From Phycisphaerales bacterium (GTDB lineage Bacteria; Planctomycetota; Phycisphaerae; Phycisphaerales; UBA1924): 64,000 nt of DNA. The stretch spans positions 186,001 through 250,000 of the forward strand of contig JAVJVK010000001.1 in NCBI GenBank assembly GCA_040221175.1. Direction: 5' to 3'. This document shows, piece by piece, positions 9,771 to 18,650 of this stretch. The position numbers were made by a program, and so were the translations under genes. Each line of letters begins with the position of its first letter. Position 1 is the first letter of the stretch. The notes below the pieces were generated by a model that was given only the letters and a program-made list of their open reading frames with translations, made no database searches and was not told the DNA's origin.

Positions 9771-11060
9771 CTAGGCGATCGTCGTGGTGCTCGTGGGGGC
9801 GGGGTTCTCGGGCCCGGCGGCCGCGGCGCGGCGGCGTTTGATGCGGCGGTCGTGCCAGACGACGAGGGCGATGGGGCTGGCCAGCAGGAACAGGAGCACC
9901 CCGACCGCGACGAGCGCGGCCTGGGCGATCTGGGCGTCGTGGCCGCCCAGGCCGAAGAAGCCGTCGGGCAGCGCGGGCATGCTGCTGGGCTCGACCCAGG
10001 CGGCGAAGAAGTCCGGATGCGTGTCGGGGTGCTGGCCCTGCTCCAATCGGGTCGTGATGTAGGCGGTGCGGGCCTGGTGCCAGGCGTCGGCCTCGGCGCG
10101 GGCTTTCTTATAGAAGGCCTCGACCGGTTCGAGCGTGTTCAGGTGGTAAGGGTGCTCGCCGGCGTCGAAGGTGCTCAGGTCCATGTCCGGGTGCAGCGTG
10201 CCGCCGCCGCTGCCGGCGATCTCCTCGGCCCGCAGCCACGCGAGGTAGGCCAGCGACGAGTCGCGGCGGTCCTGGAGCGCAAGGGCGAGGGCGTGGAAGA
10301 CGTCGAAGCTGTTCCAGCCGTTGCCAAGGGCGACCAGGCCGGCGAAGCCCTCGGGGGCGTCGGCGTATCCGGCGTCGGCAAGGATGTCGTTGTACGAGCG
10401 GCCGTGCCAGCCATCGTCGGGGGTCAGCCCGGCCTCGATAATCGATGTCAGCTCGTAGGGCCACGCGCTCTCAACGTGCGTGGGCTCGAGGATCCACGCC
10501 AGCGCCATGAGCTGGTAGCGTTCGCGGCCGAAGTGGGCGTCGGGATTCAGCTCGATGGCCTGGGCGATCAGGTCGCGGGCGCGCTCGATGTCGGCCATGT
10601 CGGAGCGGTCCGCGCCCGCGGCGATCCAGCGGTGGGCGTGGAAGGTGCCCAAGTTGGCAAGGTAGCGGTACTCGTGTTCGGTCCGTTCCTCGGACGCCGG
10701 GAGCGCATCGAGGGCGGTGCGCTTCTTGGACATCCATTCGATGGCCTCGTCGTGGCGCCCCAATCGGTCGCACGCGACGCCGGCGTCGTCGTAGGCGGCC
10801 AGGTTCTTCGGGTGGTCGGTCGGATCGGCGTCGAGCTCCGTGGCGACGCGCTCGAGGCGCATCTCGTAATAGAGCGGCGGGTAGCGGTCGAAGCGGCCGA
10901 CGATCGTCTCGACCATGCCCGGCGCGCCGGTGGCCTCGGTCCGCAGCGTGTCGCTGTCCCAGAGGCAGCCGTTGGTGCTGGAGCCGCCGACCAGGAAGAG
11001 CGCGGCGGCGGTGGCCAGGGCGAGCAGCGTGGTGAGGCTCGTGCGTGCGGTGGTGGTCAT
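9771..11060 (-). CDS. Membrane-anchored TPR-like protein of unknown function
   Basis: I do not recognise a specific family. The 429-residue product begins with a hydrophobic segment (LTTLLALATAAALFLVGG, about 9-26) that could be a signal anchor. A second membrane segment lies near the C-terminus (AALVAVGVLLFLLASPIALVVW, about 391-412), followed by a basic tail. Between them are helical repeats such as NLAAYDDAGVACDRLGRHDEAIEWMSKK and a stretch IERARDLIAQAIELNPDAHFG typical of TPR units. The mass therefore probably faces the periplasm and mediates protein contacts. It stands alone on the minus strand, with the capped 21-bp array immediately after its stop. Confidence 0.7.
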   Translation of the reverse strand: MTTTARTSLTTLLALATAAALFLVGGSSTNGCLWDSDTLRTEATGAPGMVETIVGRFDRYPPLYYEMRLERVATELDADPTDHPKNLAAYDDAGVACDRLGRHDEAIEWMSKKRTALDALPASEERTEHEYRYLANLGTFHAHRWIAAGADRSDMADIERARDLIAQAIELNPDAHFGRERYQLMALAWILEPTHVESAWPYELTSIIEAGLTPDDGWHGRSYNDILADAGYADAPEGFAGLVALGNGWNSFDVFHALALALQDRRDSSLAYLAWLRAEEIAGSGGGTLHPDMDLSTFDAGEHPYHLNTLEPVEAFYKKARAEADAWHQARTAYITTRLEQGQHPDTHPDFFAAWVEPSSMPALPDGFFGLGGHDAQIAQAALVAVGVLLFLLASPIALVVWHDRRIKRRRAAAAGPENPAPTSTTTIA

Positions 11061-11111
11061 GCAGCCCGGTACGGGCCCGGGGCGTGGGGGGTTGCTGGTC
11101 CGGCCGCGTGC

Positions 11112-11783
11112 CTAGCCGTGGGCGCGCCTGGCGCGCTGGCCGTGGCCGTTATGGTGGCTCTGCTGGTGGCCCTCGGCCTGCACGAGCGGGTGCGGCTCTT
11201 CGCCCGGGTAATAGCAGGTGAGGATCGAGTCCATCGCCTCGCGGCCGGCGGCCACGCGATGCACGCGGGCCCACAGGGCCGGCTCGAGCAGCGGGCGCAG
11301 GGGCTGGTCGACCCGGGTGATGTCCGGCCAGGCCCGGCGGAGCTGGGCGTCCCAGACGGCGTGGTAGCGCGTCAGGTCGTCCGGGTAGACGGTGGTGCGC
11401 TGGCAGCCCTCGTCGACGGCCCGGAACGGGCGCTGGATGTTGAGGTAGCCGTAGTCGTCGGTGAGCTGCTCGCCCGCGGGGATGTCGCGGATGGCGATCT
11501 CGAAGTTGTACGCGGTCGTCATGCAGTTGGAGCGGAACGAGTGGTTGACGAAGCGGGCGTGGTCCCAGCAGAGGATCCAGTGCCCCCGCGGGTTGCGGAA
11601 GCAGTAGGTGTCCAGCTGCTCGAAGAAGAGCGGGCCCAGGGCGTCGACCTCGCCGGGGGTGAAGACCCGGTCCAGCTCGTCCTGTGCCCAGGTGATGGTG
11701 CCGCGTGGGATGTCCTTGGTCGCGACGACGCCGTGGCCGACGGTCTTGTCGATGAACTGCAGCCGCGTATCGGGGTGCATCAT
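11112..11783 (-). CDS. SET domain-containing protein
   Basis: This 223-residue protein has the SET lysine methyltransferase fold, which uses S-adenosylmethionine. The opening strand with VGHGVVATKDIPRG (about 15-28) corresponds to the usual GxGxFA motif. The pseudoknot motifs are ARFVNHSFRSNC (about 76-87) and GEQLTDDYG (about 104-112). A Cys-containing tail follows. The target is unknown; bacterial SET proteins may act on ribosomal or other proteins. I start it at the ATG pair at 11783 because the 56 residues upstream are Arg/Pro-rich and unlike the family. No clear ribosome binding site is seen. It lies 213 bases below the nitrilase-GNAT gene, on the same strand. Confidence 0.82.
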   Translation of the reverse strand: MMHPDTRLQFIDKTVGHGVVATKDIPRGTITWAQDELDRVFTPGEVDALGPLFFEQLDTYCFRNPRGHWILCWDHARFVNHSFRSNCMTTAYNFEIAIRDIPAGEQLTDDYGYLNIQRPFRAVDEGCQRTTVYPDDLTRYHAVWDAQLRRAWPDITRVDQPLRPLLEPALWARVHRVAAGREAMDSILTCYYPGEEPHPLVQAEGHQQSHHNGHGQRARRAHG

Positions 11784-11996
11784 TGGTTGTGCATGGCGGG
11801 CCGGTGCCCTGGGTGTCGACGCCGGCCTGCCCATGGATCGTTGCCCGTCGTGGTCCGGCCGCATTGGCCGGGGCGCGCGTCGGGTCGGGGCGCCGGTCGT
11901 CGAAGCGTCAATGATACATTGGTTTGCCGCGGTTGCATTCCGCCGGATCAAGATTTTTTTGGGCTTCGCCGCGCCGGTTGGCGGTCAGGCCGGCGG

Positions 11997-13601
11997 TCAG
12001 GTTGGCGGCGCGAAGCGCGGGTCGTACCGATCGTGGTCCTCGGGGTCGGCCACCTCGTCGTTGAGCCACTCGATGATGGCCGCGTAGCCCTCGCTCTCGG
12101 GGTCGCCCGAGAAGTAGTTGCCGATGACGGCGGTGACGCGGAAGCCCAGGTGCAGCTGGAAGGACAGCGTCGGGTCGTTGAGCCGGCCCTGGACGACCTC
12201 GACCACGTACTGCTCGGCGGTCAGGCGGTCGGCGTAGCGGTGGTAGCCGCGCAGGCGCGAGCCGGCGACGACGCGCCACAGCCCGAGCTGGCGGGCCAGG
12301 TCGAACCGGCCGCGCTGGTAGAGCGTGCGGCCGATGCCCTGGCCCTGGAAGCCCGGGCGGACCATGACGTCGGCGGCCAGGAGCGTGTTGCCGTTGACGG
12401 GGTCGTGGTTGGTGTAGTAGCCCTCGGCGGTCAGGGCGTTCCACGAGCTGGTGTCGGGCTGGGCGTCCCAGTCGATCACCAGGCCCGAGCAGGCGCCCAC
12501 GACCAGGCCCGAGGCCTGCTCGACGGCGACGAGTTGGCCCTGCGGGAAGGCCTTGAGGTGGCTGGCCAGGTACGCGTCGCTCCAGGGCGTCATGTCGGGG
12601 TAGATGAGCGCGGCCAGCTCGCCGATGCCGGCAAAGTGCTCGGGCGTGGTGTTGCGCACCACGATGCGGCGGCGCGGGCGCTTGGGCGTTGGTGGCGGCG
12701 CGGCCTGGCCGGCGGCGGGCAGGCTGATGCGTTCGAGCCTGGGCGCCTTGTAGTTGATGCTGTCGCGCAGCGGCCGGACGGTGCCGTGCTGGCGGTTGCG
12801 CTTGAGCACGTCGAGCGCGACCTCGCCGATGACCATGGTCTCCTGGTTGGGGATGCCCTCGGCCATCACGCCGTCGCGGGAGAAGGGGAAGTCGCTGGGG
12901 GTGAGGATGGAGGCCTGGCCGTAGTTGAGCGAGACGGCGGGGACCATGGGCAGCGAGCCGACGGTGGCGGCGTTGACCACGAACATCTGGTTCTCGATGG
13001 CGCGGGCCTGGGCGCAGTAGCGCACGCGGATGAAGCCCTGGCGGTCGTCGGTGTAGCTGGGCACAACCAGGATGACCGCGCCCGCCTGGGCGGCGGCGCG
13101 GCAGAGCTCGGGGAACTCCACGTCGTAGCAGATGGCGATGGCGATCAGGCCGATGGGCGTGTCGAAGAGGCGCAGCGTGTCGCGCGGGCTGACGCGCCAG
13201 AATTCCTTCTCGAAGCGGGTCATGTTGATCTTGCCCTGGCTGGCGTGCGTGCCGTCGGGGGCGAAGAAGAAGCTGTCGTTGTGGATGACGTCTGGCTTGG
13301 CAGCATCGGCGGTGGCGATGGTGCCGGCGATGACGTGGATGCCAAAGCGCCGCGACAGGGCCTCGAAGAGCTCGAGGTAGTCCGGCACGCGGGTGGTCAG
13401 GTCCCGCACCTGCTGGTCCATGGGCCGGCGGATGTCGCCCAGCGTGAGCAGCTGGACGGTGAAGTACTCGGGAAAGACCACCAGGTCGCAGTCGTAGTCG
13501 GCGGCGGTCTGCACCAGGCCGGTGACCTGATCGCGGAACTGGCCGAAATCGGCGATGGGGCGGACGAAGTACTGCAGGGCCGCGATGCGGGCTCGGTTCA
13601 T
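11997..13601 (-). CDS. Nitrilase-superfamily hydrolase fused to GNAT acetyltransferase
   Basis: This 534-residue protein has two catalytic domains. Residues 1-300 are a carbon-nitrogen hydrolase with the Glu-Lys-Cys triad: E45 in FPEYF, K124 in GKINM and C158 in AICYDVEFPE. A Pro/Arg linker (about 296-310) leads to a GNAT domain (about 312-530) with the acetyl-CoA pyrophosphate loop GFQGQGIGRTL. Hydrolase-acetyltransferase fusions are known; the reverse order (GNAT first) is the one I recall more often. The substrate is unknown, presumably an amide or acylated amine. The gene is divergent from the ABC-F gene with 76 bases between. A 12-bp tandem duplication (GGCGGTCAGG units) covers its stop codon. 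Confidence 0.88.
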   Translation of the reverse strand: MNRARIAALQYFVRPIADFGQFRDQVTGLVQTAADYDCDLVVFPEYFTVQLLTLGDIRRPMDQQVRDLTTRVPDYLELFEALSRRFGIHVIAGTIATADAAKPDVIHNDSFFFAPDGTHASQGKINMTRFEKEFWRVSPRDTLRLFDTPIGLIAIAICYDVEFPELCRAAAQAGAVILVVPSYTDDRQGFIRVRYCAQARAIENQMFVVNAATVGSLPMVPAVSLNYGQASILTPSDFPFSRDGVMAEGIPNQETMVIGEVALDVLKRNRQHGTVRPLRDSINYKAPRLERISLPAAGQAAPPPTPKRPRRRIVVRNTTPEHFAGIGELAALIYPDMTPWSDAYLASHLKAFPQGQLVAVEQASGLVVGACSGLVIDWDAQPDTSSWNALTAEGYYTNHDPVNGNTLLAADVMVRPGFQGQGIGRTLYQRGRFDLARQLGLWRVVAGSRLRGYHRYADRLTAEQYVVEVVQGRLNDPTLSFQLHLGFRVTAVIGNYFSGDPESEGYAAIIEWLNDEVADPEDHDRYDPRFAPPT

Positions 13602-13677
13602 CGCTGCAGTTTAGCGGGGCTGGGTCGGTTCGTGTGGCGGCGGGCGTGTATCGTTGTGGCCCGAGGAATTGAGACCC

Positions 13678-15498
13678 ATGCCCACGCTGCTGACCGCCCG
13701 CGAACTGACGAAGGTGTACCCGTCCAAGACGCTCTTCGAGGGCGTGTCGGTGCACGTGGAGGACGGCGAGCGGATCGGCCTGATCGGGCCCAACGGTGCG
13801 GGCAAGTCGACGCTGATGAAGATCCTCGCCGGCAGGCAGGCGCCCGACGCGGGCGACCTGACGCGGCGGCGCGGGCTGCGGGCGTTCTACATCGATCAGG
13901 ACGATCGGTTTGCCGAGGGCGCCACGCCGCTGACGGTGGTGCGCGAGAGCCTGGCGAGCGAGGATGAACATGGCACGGACGCGACCACGCGCGCGTCGAT
14001 CGCCCTGACCAAGCTGGGCTTCGAGGACCTGGAGCAGCCGGTGCAGACGCTCTCGGGCGGGTGGCGCAAGCGGCTGTCGATCGCCCGGGCGCTGGCGGGC
14101 GAACCGGAATTGCTCTTGCTCGATGAGCCGACGAACCACCTGGACCTGGAGGGCGTCGTGTGGCTCGAGTCGTTCGTCCGCGCCTCGCCCATCGCGATGG
14201 TGTTCGTGACGCACGACCGCCGCTTCCTCGAGAACACGGCGACCCGGATCATCGAGCTCTCGGCGGCCTACCCCGGCGGCGCGTTCGAGGCGGTGGGCAA
14301 CTACAGCACGTTCGTCAGGCGGAAGGACGCGTTCCTGGATGCCCAGCAGGCGGCCCAGTCTGCGATTTCAGGGAAGGTCCGGCGCGACACGGCCTGGCTG
14401 CACCAGGGCGTCAAGGGCCGCGGCACGCGCAACAAGAGCCAGGTGACCGCCGCGGCCGAGCGCAGGCAGGAACTCAAGGAGACCAGGGAGCGCAACCTCG
14501 CGCCGACGAAGACAACGACGATCGCCTTTAACGCCACGCAGCGGCAGACCAACAAGCTGCTGACGCTGCACGGCATCGCCAAGACGCTCGGAAGCAAGAA
14601 GCTGTTCGCCGGGCTCGACCTCACGCTGACCCCCGGCCAGCGCATCGGCCTCATGGGCGTCAACGGCTCGGGCAAGACGACGCTCATGCGGCTCATGTCC
14701 GGCGACATGGAGCCCGACGCGGGCACGATCAAGCGGGCGGACGAGCTCAGGGTCGTCACCTTCAGCCAGCACCGCGACGCGCTCGAGCAGGACCAAAGCC
14801 TGCGCGACGCGTTCAAGCCCGTGGGCGACTTCGTGCACTACCAGGGCTCGCGCGTGCACATCAGCGGCTGGGCCAAGCGGTTCCTGTTCGAGCCCGAGCA
14901 ATTGCCCATGAAGCTCAAGGACCTCTCCGGCGGCGAGCAGGCCCGCGTACTCATCGCCAACCTCATGCTCAACCCCGCCGACGTGCTGCTGCTGGACGAG
15001 CCGACGAACGATCTTGATATCCCGTCGCTGGAAGTGCTCGAGCAGGCGCTGATGGAGTTCCCCGGCGCCATCGTGCTGGTCAGCCACGACCGGTTCCTGC
15101 TCGAGCGCATCGCGACGGAGTACCTGGCGCTCGACGGCAAGGGCAACGCGAAGTGGTTCGCCTCGATGGAGCAGTGGCAGGCGGCGGTCTTGAAGGCCGA
15201 GAAGGCAGAGGCCGAGCAAGCCAAGCCCGAGCAGGCCGCGTCGACGTCAGCGAAGCCCAGCACCCCCAAGCCCGGCAAGCTCTCGTACAAGCTGCAGCGC
15301 GAGTACGACGGCATGGAGGAGGCGATCCTGGAAGCCGAGGCCGAGCTGGAGCACAAGCAGGCCGAGGCGGCCGACCCCGCGCTGGCCAATGACCACGCAA
15401 GGGCGGCGAAGATCTATGAACAACTCGGCGCGAGCCAGAAGAAGGTGAAGGATCTGTACGCGCGGTGGGCCGAGCTCGATGCGATGCGGGGCGGGTAA
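13678..15498 (+). CDS. uup: ABC-F family ATPase, Uup-like
   Basis: This 606-residue soluble protein has two ATP-binding cassettes and no membrane segment, the ABC-F architecture of ribosome-associated factors that relieve stalled or misfolded translation states. Cassette 1 has GPNGAGKST and LSGGWRKR with LLLDEPTNHLD. Cassette 2 has GVNGSGKTT and LSGGEQARV with LLLDEPTNDLD. The linker between them is Arg/Lys-rich. The C-terminal 90 residues form a Lys/Glu-rich coiled coil (EEAILEAEAELEHKQAEAAD), as in Uup. The ATG at 13678 begins the first strand; an in-frame TTG at 13654 is less likely. A GAGGA sequence lies upstream. Confidence 0.92.
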   Translation: MPTLLTARELTKVYPSKTLFEGVSVHVEDGERIGLIGPNGAGKSTLMKILAGRQAPDAGDLTRRRGLRAFYIDQDDRFAEGATPLTVVRESLASEDEHGTDATTRASIALTKLGFEDLEQPVQTLSGGWRKRLSIARALAGEPELLLLDEPTNHLDLEGVVWLESFVRASPIAMVFVTHDRRFLENTATRIIELSAAYPGGAFEAVGNYSTFVRRKDAFLDAQQAAQSAISGKVRRDTAWLHQGVKGRGTRNKSQVTAAAERRQELKETRERNLAPTKTTTIAFNATQRQTNKLLTLHGIAKTLGSKKLFAGLDLTLTPGQRIGLMGVNGSGKTTLMRLMSGDMEPDAGTIKRADELRVVTFSQHRDALEQDQSLRDAFKPVGDFVHYQGSRVHISGWAKRFLFEPEQLPMKLKDLSGGEQARVLIANLMLNPADVLLLDEPTNDLDIPSLEVLEQALMEFPGAIVLVSHDRFLLERIATEYLALDGKGNAKWFASMEQWQAAVLKAEKAEAEQAKPEQAASTSAKPSTPKPGKLSYKLQREYDGMEEAILEAEAELEHKQAEAADPALANDHARAAKIYEQLGASQKKVKDLYARWAELDAMRGG

Positions 15499-15560
15499 GC
15501 GAAGCGACCGCCGGCGTCGTTGGACGCCATGGCGGCCGGGCGTGGCGACGACGTCGGTGG

Positions 15561-17534
15561 CTACTCGATGGTGTGGTTGCCGCCGGTGGTGGTGATGGTG
15601 ACCGTCGTGACGTTGTCGGCCGAGACGGTGATCTTGTTCTTGACCGCGTCGTAGCTGGCGGTGACGCCCGGCAGGTTGTTGAGCCAGTCGGCCAGGTCGT
15701 TGCCGGTGTCTTCTTCGCTGGTGTCGCCCTTGTAGGTTGCCTTGCGGGTGTGGGTGGTCTTGGAGCCGTCGGGGTTGGTGATGACGACGACGACCTTCTG
15801 CGTGTCGCCGCGCTGGGCGTGGCCGCTGACCTTCCAGCAGTGGGGCACGCCGGTCTTGACCGTCTCGGTCGACAGGTCGACGTCGGAAAAGATCGACAGG
15901 GCGCCCAGACGCATGGCGTCGGCCTTGACGTTGAAGGCCGCCAGGGTCATGTCGTCGAAGACGTCGCTGGTGAAGGGCGGCGGGTCGATCGCTTCGCCGA
16001 TGGAGACTACGACCGCGTCGCCGCTGCCCACGCCCTCGGTCTCGGGCAGGCGGACGCGCAGCTCGGTGGGCGAGACGCGGAGGATCTCCGCCTCCACCCC
16101 GCCGCGGCCGGCGTCGTCGGCGCCGAGCATGACGCGGATCTCGTCAGCGGACTCACCGAAGCCCGAGCCGAAGATGCTCAGCTCTTCGCCCGGCCTGGCC
16201 TCGTCGGGCTCGACGGCGTCGATGGCGATGGCCGCGCCCGGGCAGCCGGCGTCGAAGGCGTTCTGAAAGCAGAGGAAGTCGAAGAGGTTCAGCTCGCCCG
16301 AGCCGTCGCAATCGGCGGCCGGGTCGCCCGTGTCGAAGAAGTTCTGGAAGGCCAGGAAGTCGAACAGCGTGAGGACGCCGTCGCCGTCCAGGTCGGGGTA
16401 GCAGCCGGCCTCTTCGTATCCAAGCAACTGGACGCCCAGGCTCAGGCCGAAGCCCAGGTCCCGGATGTCGACGGGTTCTTCGATGCCGCAGGGGCCCGAA
16501 GAGAAGTAGCTGGGCGTGGGCTGGTCGAGCGTGTTGCCGCCAATGAAGAACCGCCCGCCCAGTGCCGTGCCGGGGGCGCCCGGGCTCGAGCCGTCGTCGG
16601 ACTGGACCTCCATCACCAGCGTCGCGCCGGCGGGCAGGCGGGCGCTGATGGGCAGGCTGATGGTCGACAGCTCCATGTCGTCGGCGGCCACGCCCGCGGC
16701 GGCCAGCAGTTCGAGGTCGTCGATGCCCGGGGCGCCGCCGTCGCGGTCGAGGTAGAGCCGGACTGTGACGGCCTGGGAGCCGTCGGGGTGGGCGGCGGCC
16801 TCCACGGGAATGATGGCCTCGGTGGCGACGAAGCCGCCGACGATGCCCATGTCCGCGAGCGGGAAGCTGCGCCACCAGCTCGTGGGAGCGGTGGTGAAGG
16901 GCTCGCTGCCGGTGTAGGCGCAGGCCACGCTGGCGAAGGGCTCGATGAACGCCGGGTCGGTGGCCGGCGAGAGCAGCACGTCGCCCGTGCGGGTTGGCGG
17001 GTCGGCCGAGACGGTGGCGGCCAGGTGGCCCTCCTTGCCGTGGTCGGTGAGCGTCTCTTCTGACTGGTCGTTGGAGGTCAGGTGGTCGCCGTCCTCGGTG
17101 GTGTAGAGCTCGGTCTTCTGGCTTGCCTTCGTGCCCCACTTGTAGTCCTCGCCCTCGCCGCTGTTGTCGATGGTGAGCTTGATGGTGGTCTTGCCGGTGG
17201 GGATCTCGCCGTCGGGCGAGTAGACGTTGACCTTGCCGTTGCGCACGTCGACGACCCAGCCGTCCAGCTCCATGCCGTCCTCGGTCTTGACCTCGACCTC
17301 GAGGTTTTCAAAGCCTTCGGGAAGGCCGCCGCGGGCGAAGTGCAGGTCTCGCACGGGCGTGTCCAGTTCGCTGTCGCGGTCGACGGTGAAGGTCAGGCAC
17401 TGCTTCATCTTCTTGTCGACCTGGCCGGTGACGTCGGTGTCGGCCAGCGAGAGCGTCGACCCGGCCAGCACGGCCAGGCCTGCGATGAGGCGTGCGGGGC
17501 GCGGAAAGACGGCGTCGTTCGGGCGCGGTTGCAT
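15561..17534 (-). CDS. Secreted protein with internal GC-type dockerin and IPT/TIG domain
   Basis: This 657-residue exported protein has a signal peptide (LIAGLAVLAGSTLSLAD, about 16-32). Residues 33-375 form an unrecognised beta-rich part resembling a reprolysin-free cell-surface module. A two-loop dockerin lies at about 378-431 (DLDGDGVLTLFDFL... then DCDGSGELNLFDFL, ending FDAGC). An IPT/TIG-like immunoglobulin domain follows at about 432-530 (AVEPDEARPGEELSIFGSGF), and then a C-terminal beta domain. The dockerin is normally C-terminal in these proteins, so its internal place is odd, and its second Ca loop is altered (GDG to GSG). A good AAGGAAGG ribosome binding site precedes the ATG. Role and binding partner are unknown. 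Confidence 0.8.
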   Translation of the reverse strand: MQPRPNDAVFPRPARLIAGLAVLAGSTLSLADTDVTGQVDKKMKQCLTFTVDRDSELDTPVRDLHFARGGLPEGFENLEVEVKTEDGMELDGWVVDVRNGKVNVYSPDGEIPTGKTTIKLTIDNSGEGEDYKWGTKASQKTELYTTEDGDHLTSNDQSEETLTDHGKEGHLAATVSADPPTRTGDVLLSPATDPAFIEPFASVACAYTGSEPFTTAPTSWWRSFPLADMGIVGGFVATEAIIPVEAAAHPDGSQAVTVRLYLDRDGGAPGIDDLELLAAAGVAADDMELSTISLPISARLPAGATLVMEVQSDDGSSPGAPGTALGGRFFIGGNTLDQPTPSYFSSGPCGIEEPVDIRDLGFGLSLGVQLLGYEEAGCYPDLDGDGVLTLFDFLAFQNFFDTGDPAADCDGSGELNLFDFLCFQNAFDAGCPGAAIAIDAVEPDEARPGEELSIFGSGFGESADEIRVMLGADDAGRGGVEAEILRVSPTELRVRLPETEGVGSGDAVVVSIGEAIDPPPFTSDVFDDMTLAAFNVKADAMRLGALSIFSDVDLSTETVKTGVPHCWKVSGHAQRGDTQKVVVVITNPDGSKTTHTRKATYKGDTSEEDTGNDLADWLNNLPGVTASYDAVKNKITVSADNVTTVTITTTGGNHTIE

Positions 17535-17642
17535 GGTGCACCTTCCTTCTGGACGGCGTGTCGCCGGAGCATCGCACGGCCGCGGCCACGTTGCCGCCGG
17601 CCGTGGATGACGGTCGCGCGCCGACTGGGAGGGGGGAGCGTG

Positions 17643-17668
17643 AAAAACCCCGCGTACTCACGCGGGGT
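17643..17668 (-). terminator. Rho-independent terminator of the FN3-like gene
   Basis: On the minus strand ACCCCGCG pairs perfectly with CGCGGGGT around a six-base loop, and TTTTT follows. It lies about 50 bases beyond the stop of the gene at 17718-18443. Confidence 0.85.
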
Positions 17669-17717
17669 GGGCTATTTCTTTGGGTACTGGCTGGGGCCCG
17701 CCGCCGGGGCGACTGGA

Positions 17718-18443
17718 TCAGCCCGCGTCCTTCTGGTCTTCGCTCTTCACCGGCTCGATGCTGCCGGCGGTCTGGGTCGAACTCGCCTGGTTGCTCTGGC
17801 TGCCAAACGGCACCGTCCGCGTGACGCTCCAGCCGCTCTGGGGGCCGGTGCTCAGGCGGGCGGCCACGCGGTAGCCCACGCTGCGGACGCCCTCGGGCAC
17901 GGCGTTATCGACGAAGGTCTTGTCGTCCTCGGCGAAGCCCAGAAAGACGTAGGGCGACTCGAGGCCCTCGGTGCTCGTCGTGCGGCGCTGGACGAGGTAG
18001 GTGGCGCCGCCGCCGGTCGTTGCCTTGAAGCTCAGGGTGATCGAGCCGTCGGTGTCGACGGTGGTGCGCAGGTCGGTGGGCGCGGGCGGGGCGGTGCGCT
18101 CGCTGGGGGTCTTGGGGGCGGGGATGCCGGCCTTGGGGTAGACGCCCGGGTCGCCCGTGGTGGTGGCGAACGCGTCGATGCGCGCCAGGTCGGCGCTCGC
18201 TTCGGCCCGCAGCGCGGCGAAGGTCGCGTCCTTGAGAGCAGTCGCATCGCGAGATGCCTGGCGTGCCGCGAGCATGGCGGTGTATGCCGCCTCTGCAGCG
18301 GCCGTTTTTTCTTCGAACGAGGCGATTTCAAGATTATCGAGACCGATCACCGGCGGCGTGCCCCCGCCGGCCCAGAGGTCGGCGTGGATGCGGGACCAGT
18401 CGATGAAGGAGGCGTCGTCCTTGGGGATCCGTCCGTTTGTCAT
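17718..18443 (-). CDS. Fibronectin type III-like protein, paralogue of 48030-48791
   Basis: The 241-residue product starts with a helical domain of about 95 residues (FIDWSRIHADLW..., then an Ala-rich helix ending IDAFATTTGDPGVYP). A Pro-rich hinge and an FN3-like beta sandwich at about 118-205 (PPAPTDLRTTVDTDGSITLSF) follow. The N-terminal pattern, including ATTTGDPGVY versus ASSTGDPGVY, is shared with the gene at 48030-48791. There is no signal peptide. Function is unknown; the layout resembles structural or adhesion-type proteins. A GGAG sequence nine bases before the ATG supports the start. A terminator follows the gene, and the 93-bp element copy B lies 80-170 bases upstream, where it could serve as its promoter. 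Confidence 0.75.
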   Translation of the reverse strand: MTNGRIPKDDASFIDWSRIHADLWAGGGTPPVIGLDNLEIASFEEKTAAAEAAYTAMLAARQASRDATALKDATFAALRAEASADLARIDAFATTTGDPGVYPKAGIPAPKTPSERTAPPAPTDLRTTVDTDGSITLSFKATTGGGATYLVQRRTTSTEGLESPYVFLGFAEDDKTFVDNAVPEGVRSVGYRVAARLSTGPQSGWSVTRTVPFGSQSNQASSTQTAGSIEPVKSEDQKDAG

Positions 18444-18523
18444 AATGAGTCGCTCCGATGCCCGCGGCCCGCCTCATGCAGCGCCGCGGAAGTCCCGAGT
18501 CGGCCGCCGGCTCCGTGCCGATC

Positions 18524-18616
18524 GTGCCGCCCGCAGGGGATGTATCGAGTGGTTCGGGGGGCGACTTCAGCTGGTGAACGGGAAAATCTGAAAATCGTTG
18601 GAAATCGGCCATGGGG
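18524..18616. repeat. Dispersed 93-bp element, copy B
   Basis: This is the second copy of the element at 9388-9480, in the same orientation and without gaps. It lies between the start of the FN3-like gene and the stop of the nuclease-like gene. On the minus strand CTGAAG and GATACA, 18 bases apart, are retained. Beyond this copy comes a 1.6-kb gene and only then the 21-bp array, whereas in copy A the array follows after about 50 bases. Confidence 0.7.
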
Positions 18617-18650
18617 TGGCGTGGAGGGGGTCTGGAGCCCCGGATCGTGC

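Noticed and set aside
12001-12030. Mobile element end at the 12-bp repeats near the nitrilase-GNAT stop
   Set aside because: Only two short tandem units, explained by slippage; no transposase or target duplication.
9486-13967. 1493-codon plus-strand open frame
   Set aside because: It crosses the repeats and runs antisense to the TPR, SET and nitrilase-GNAT genes. Composition is typical of an antisense frame, with no domain visible.
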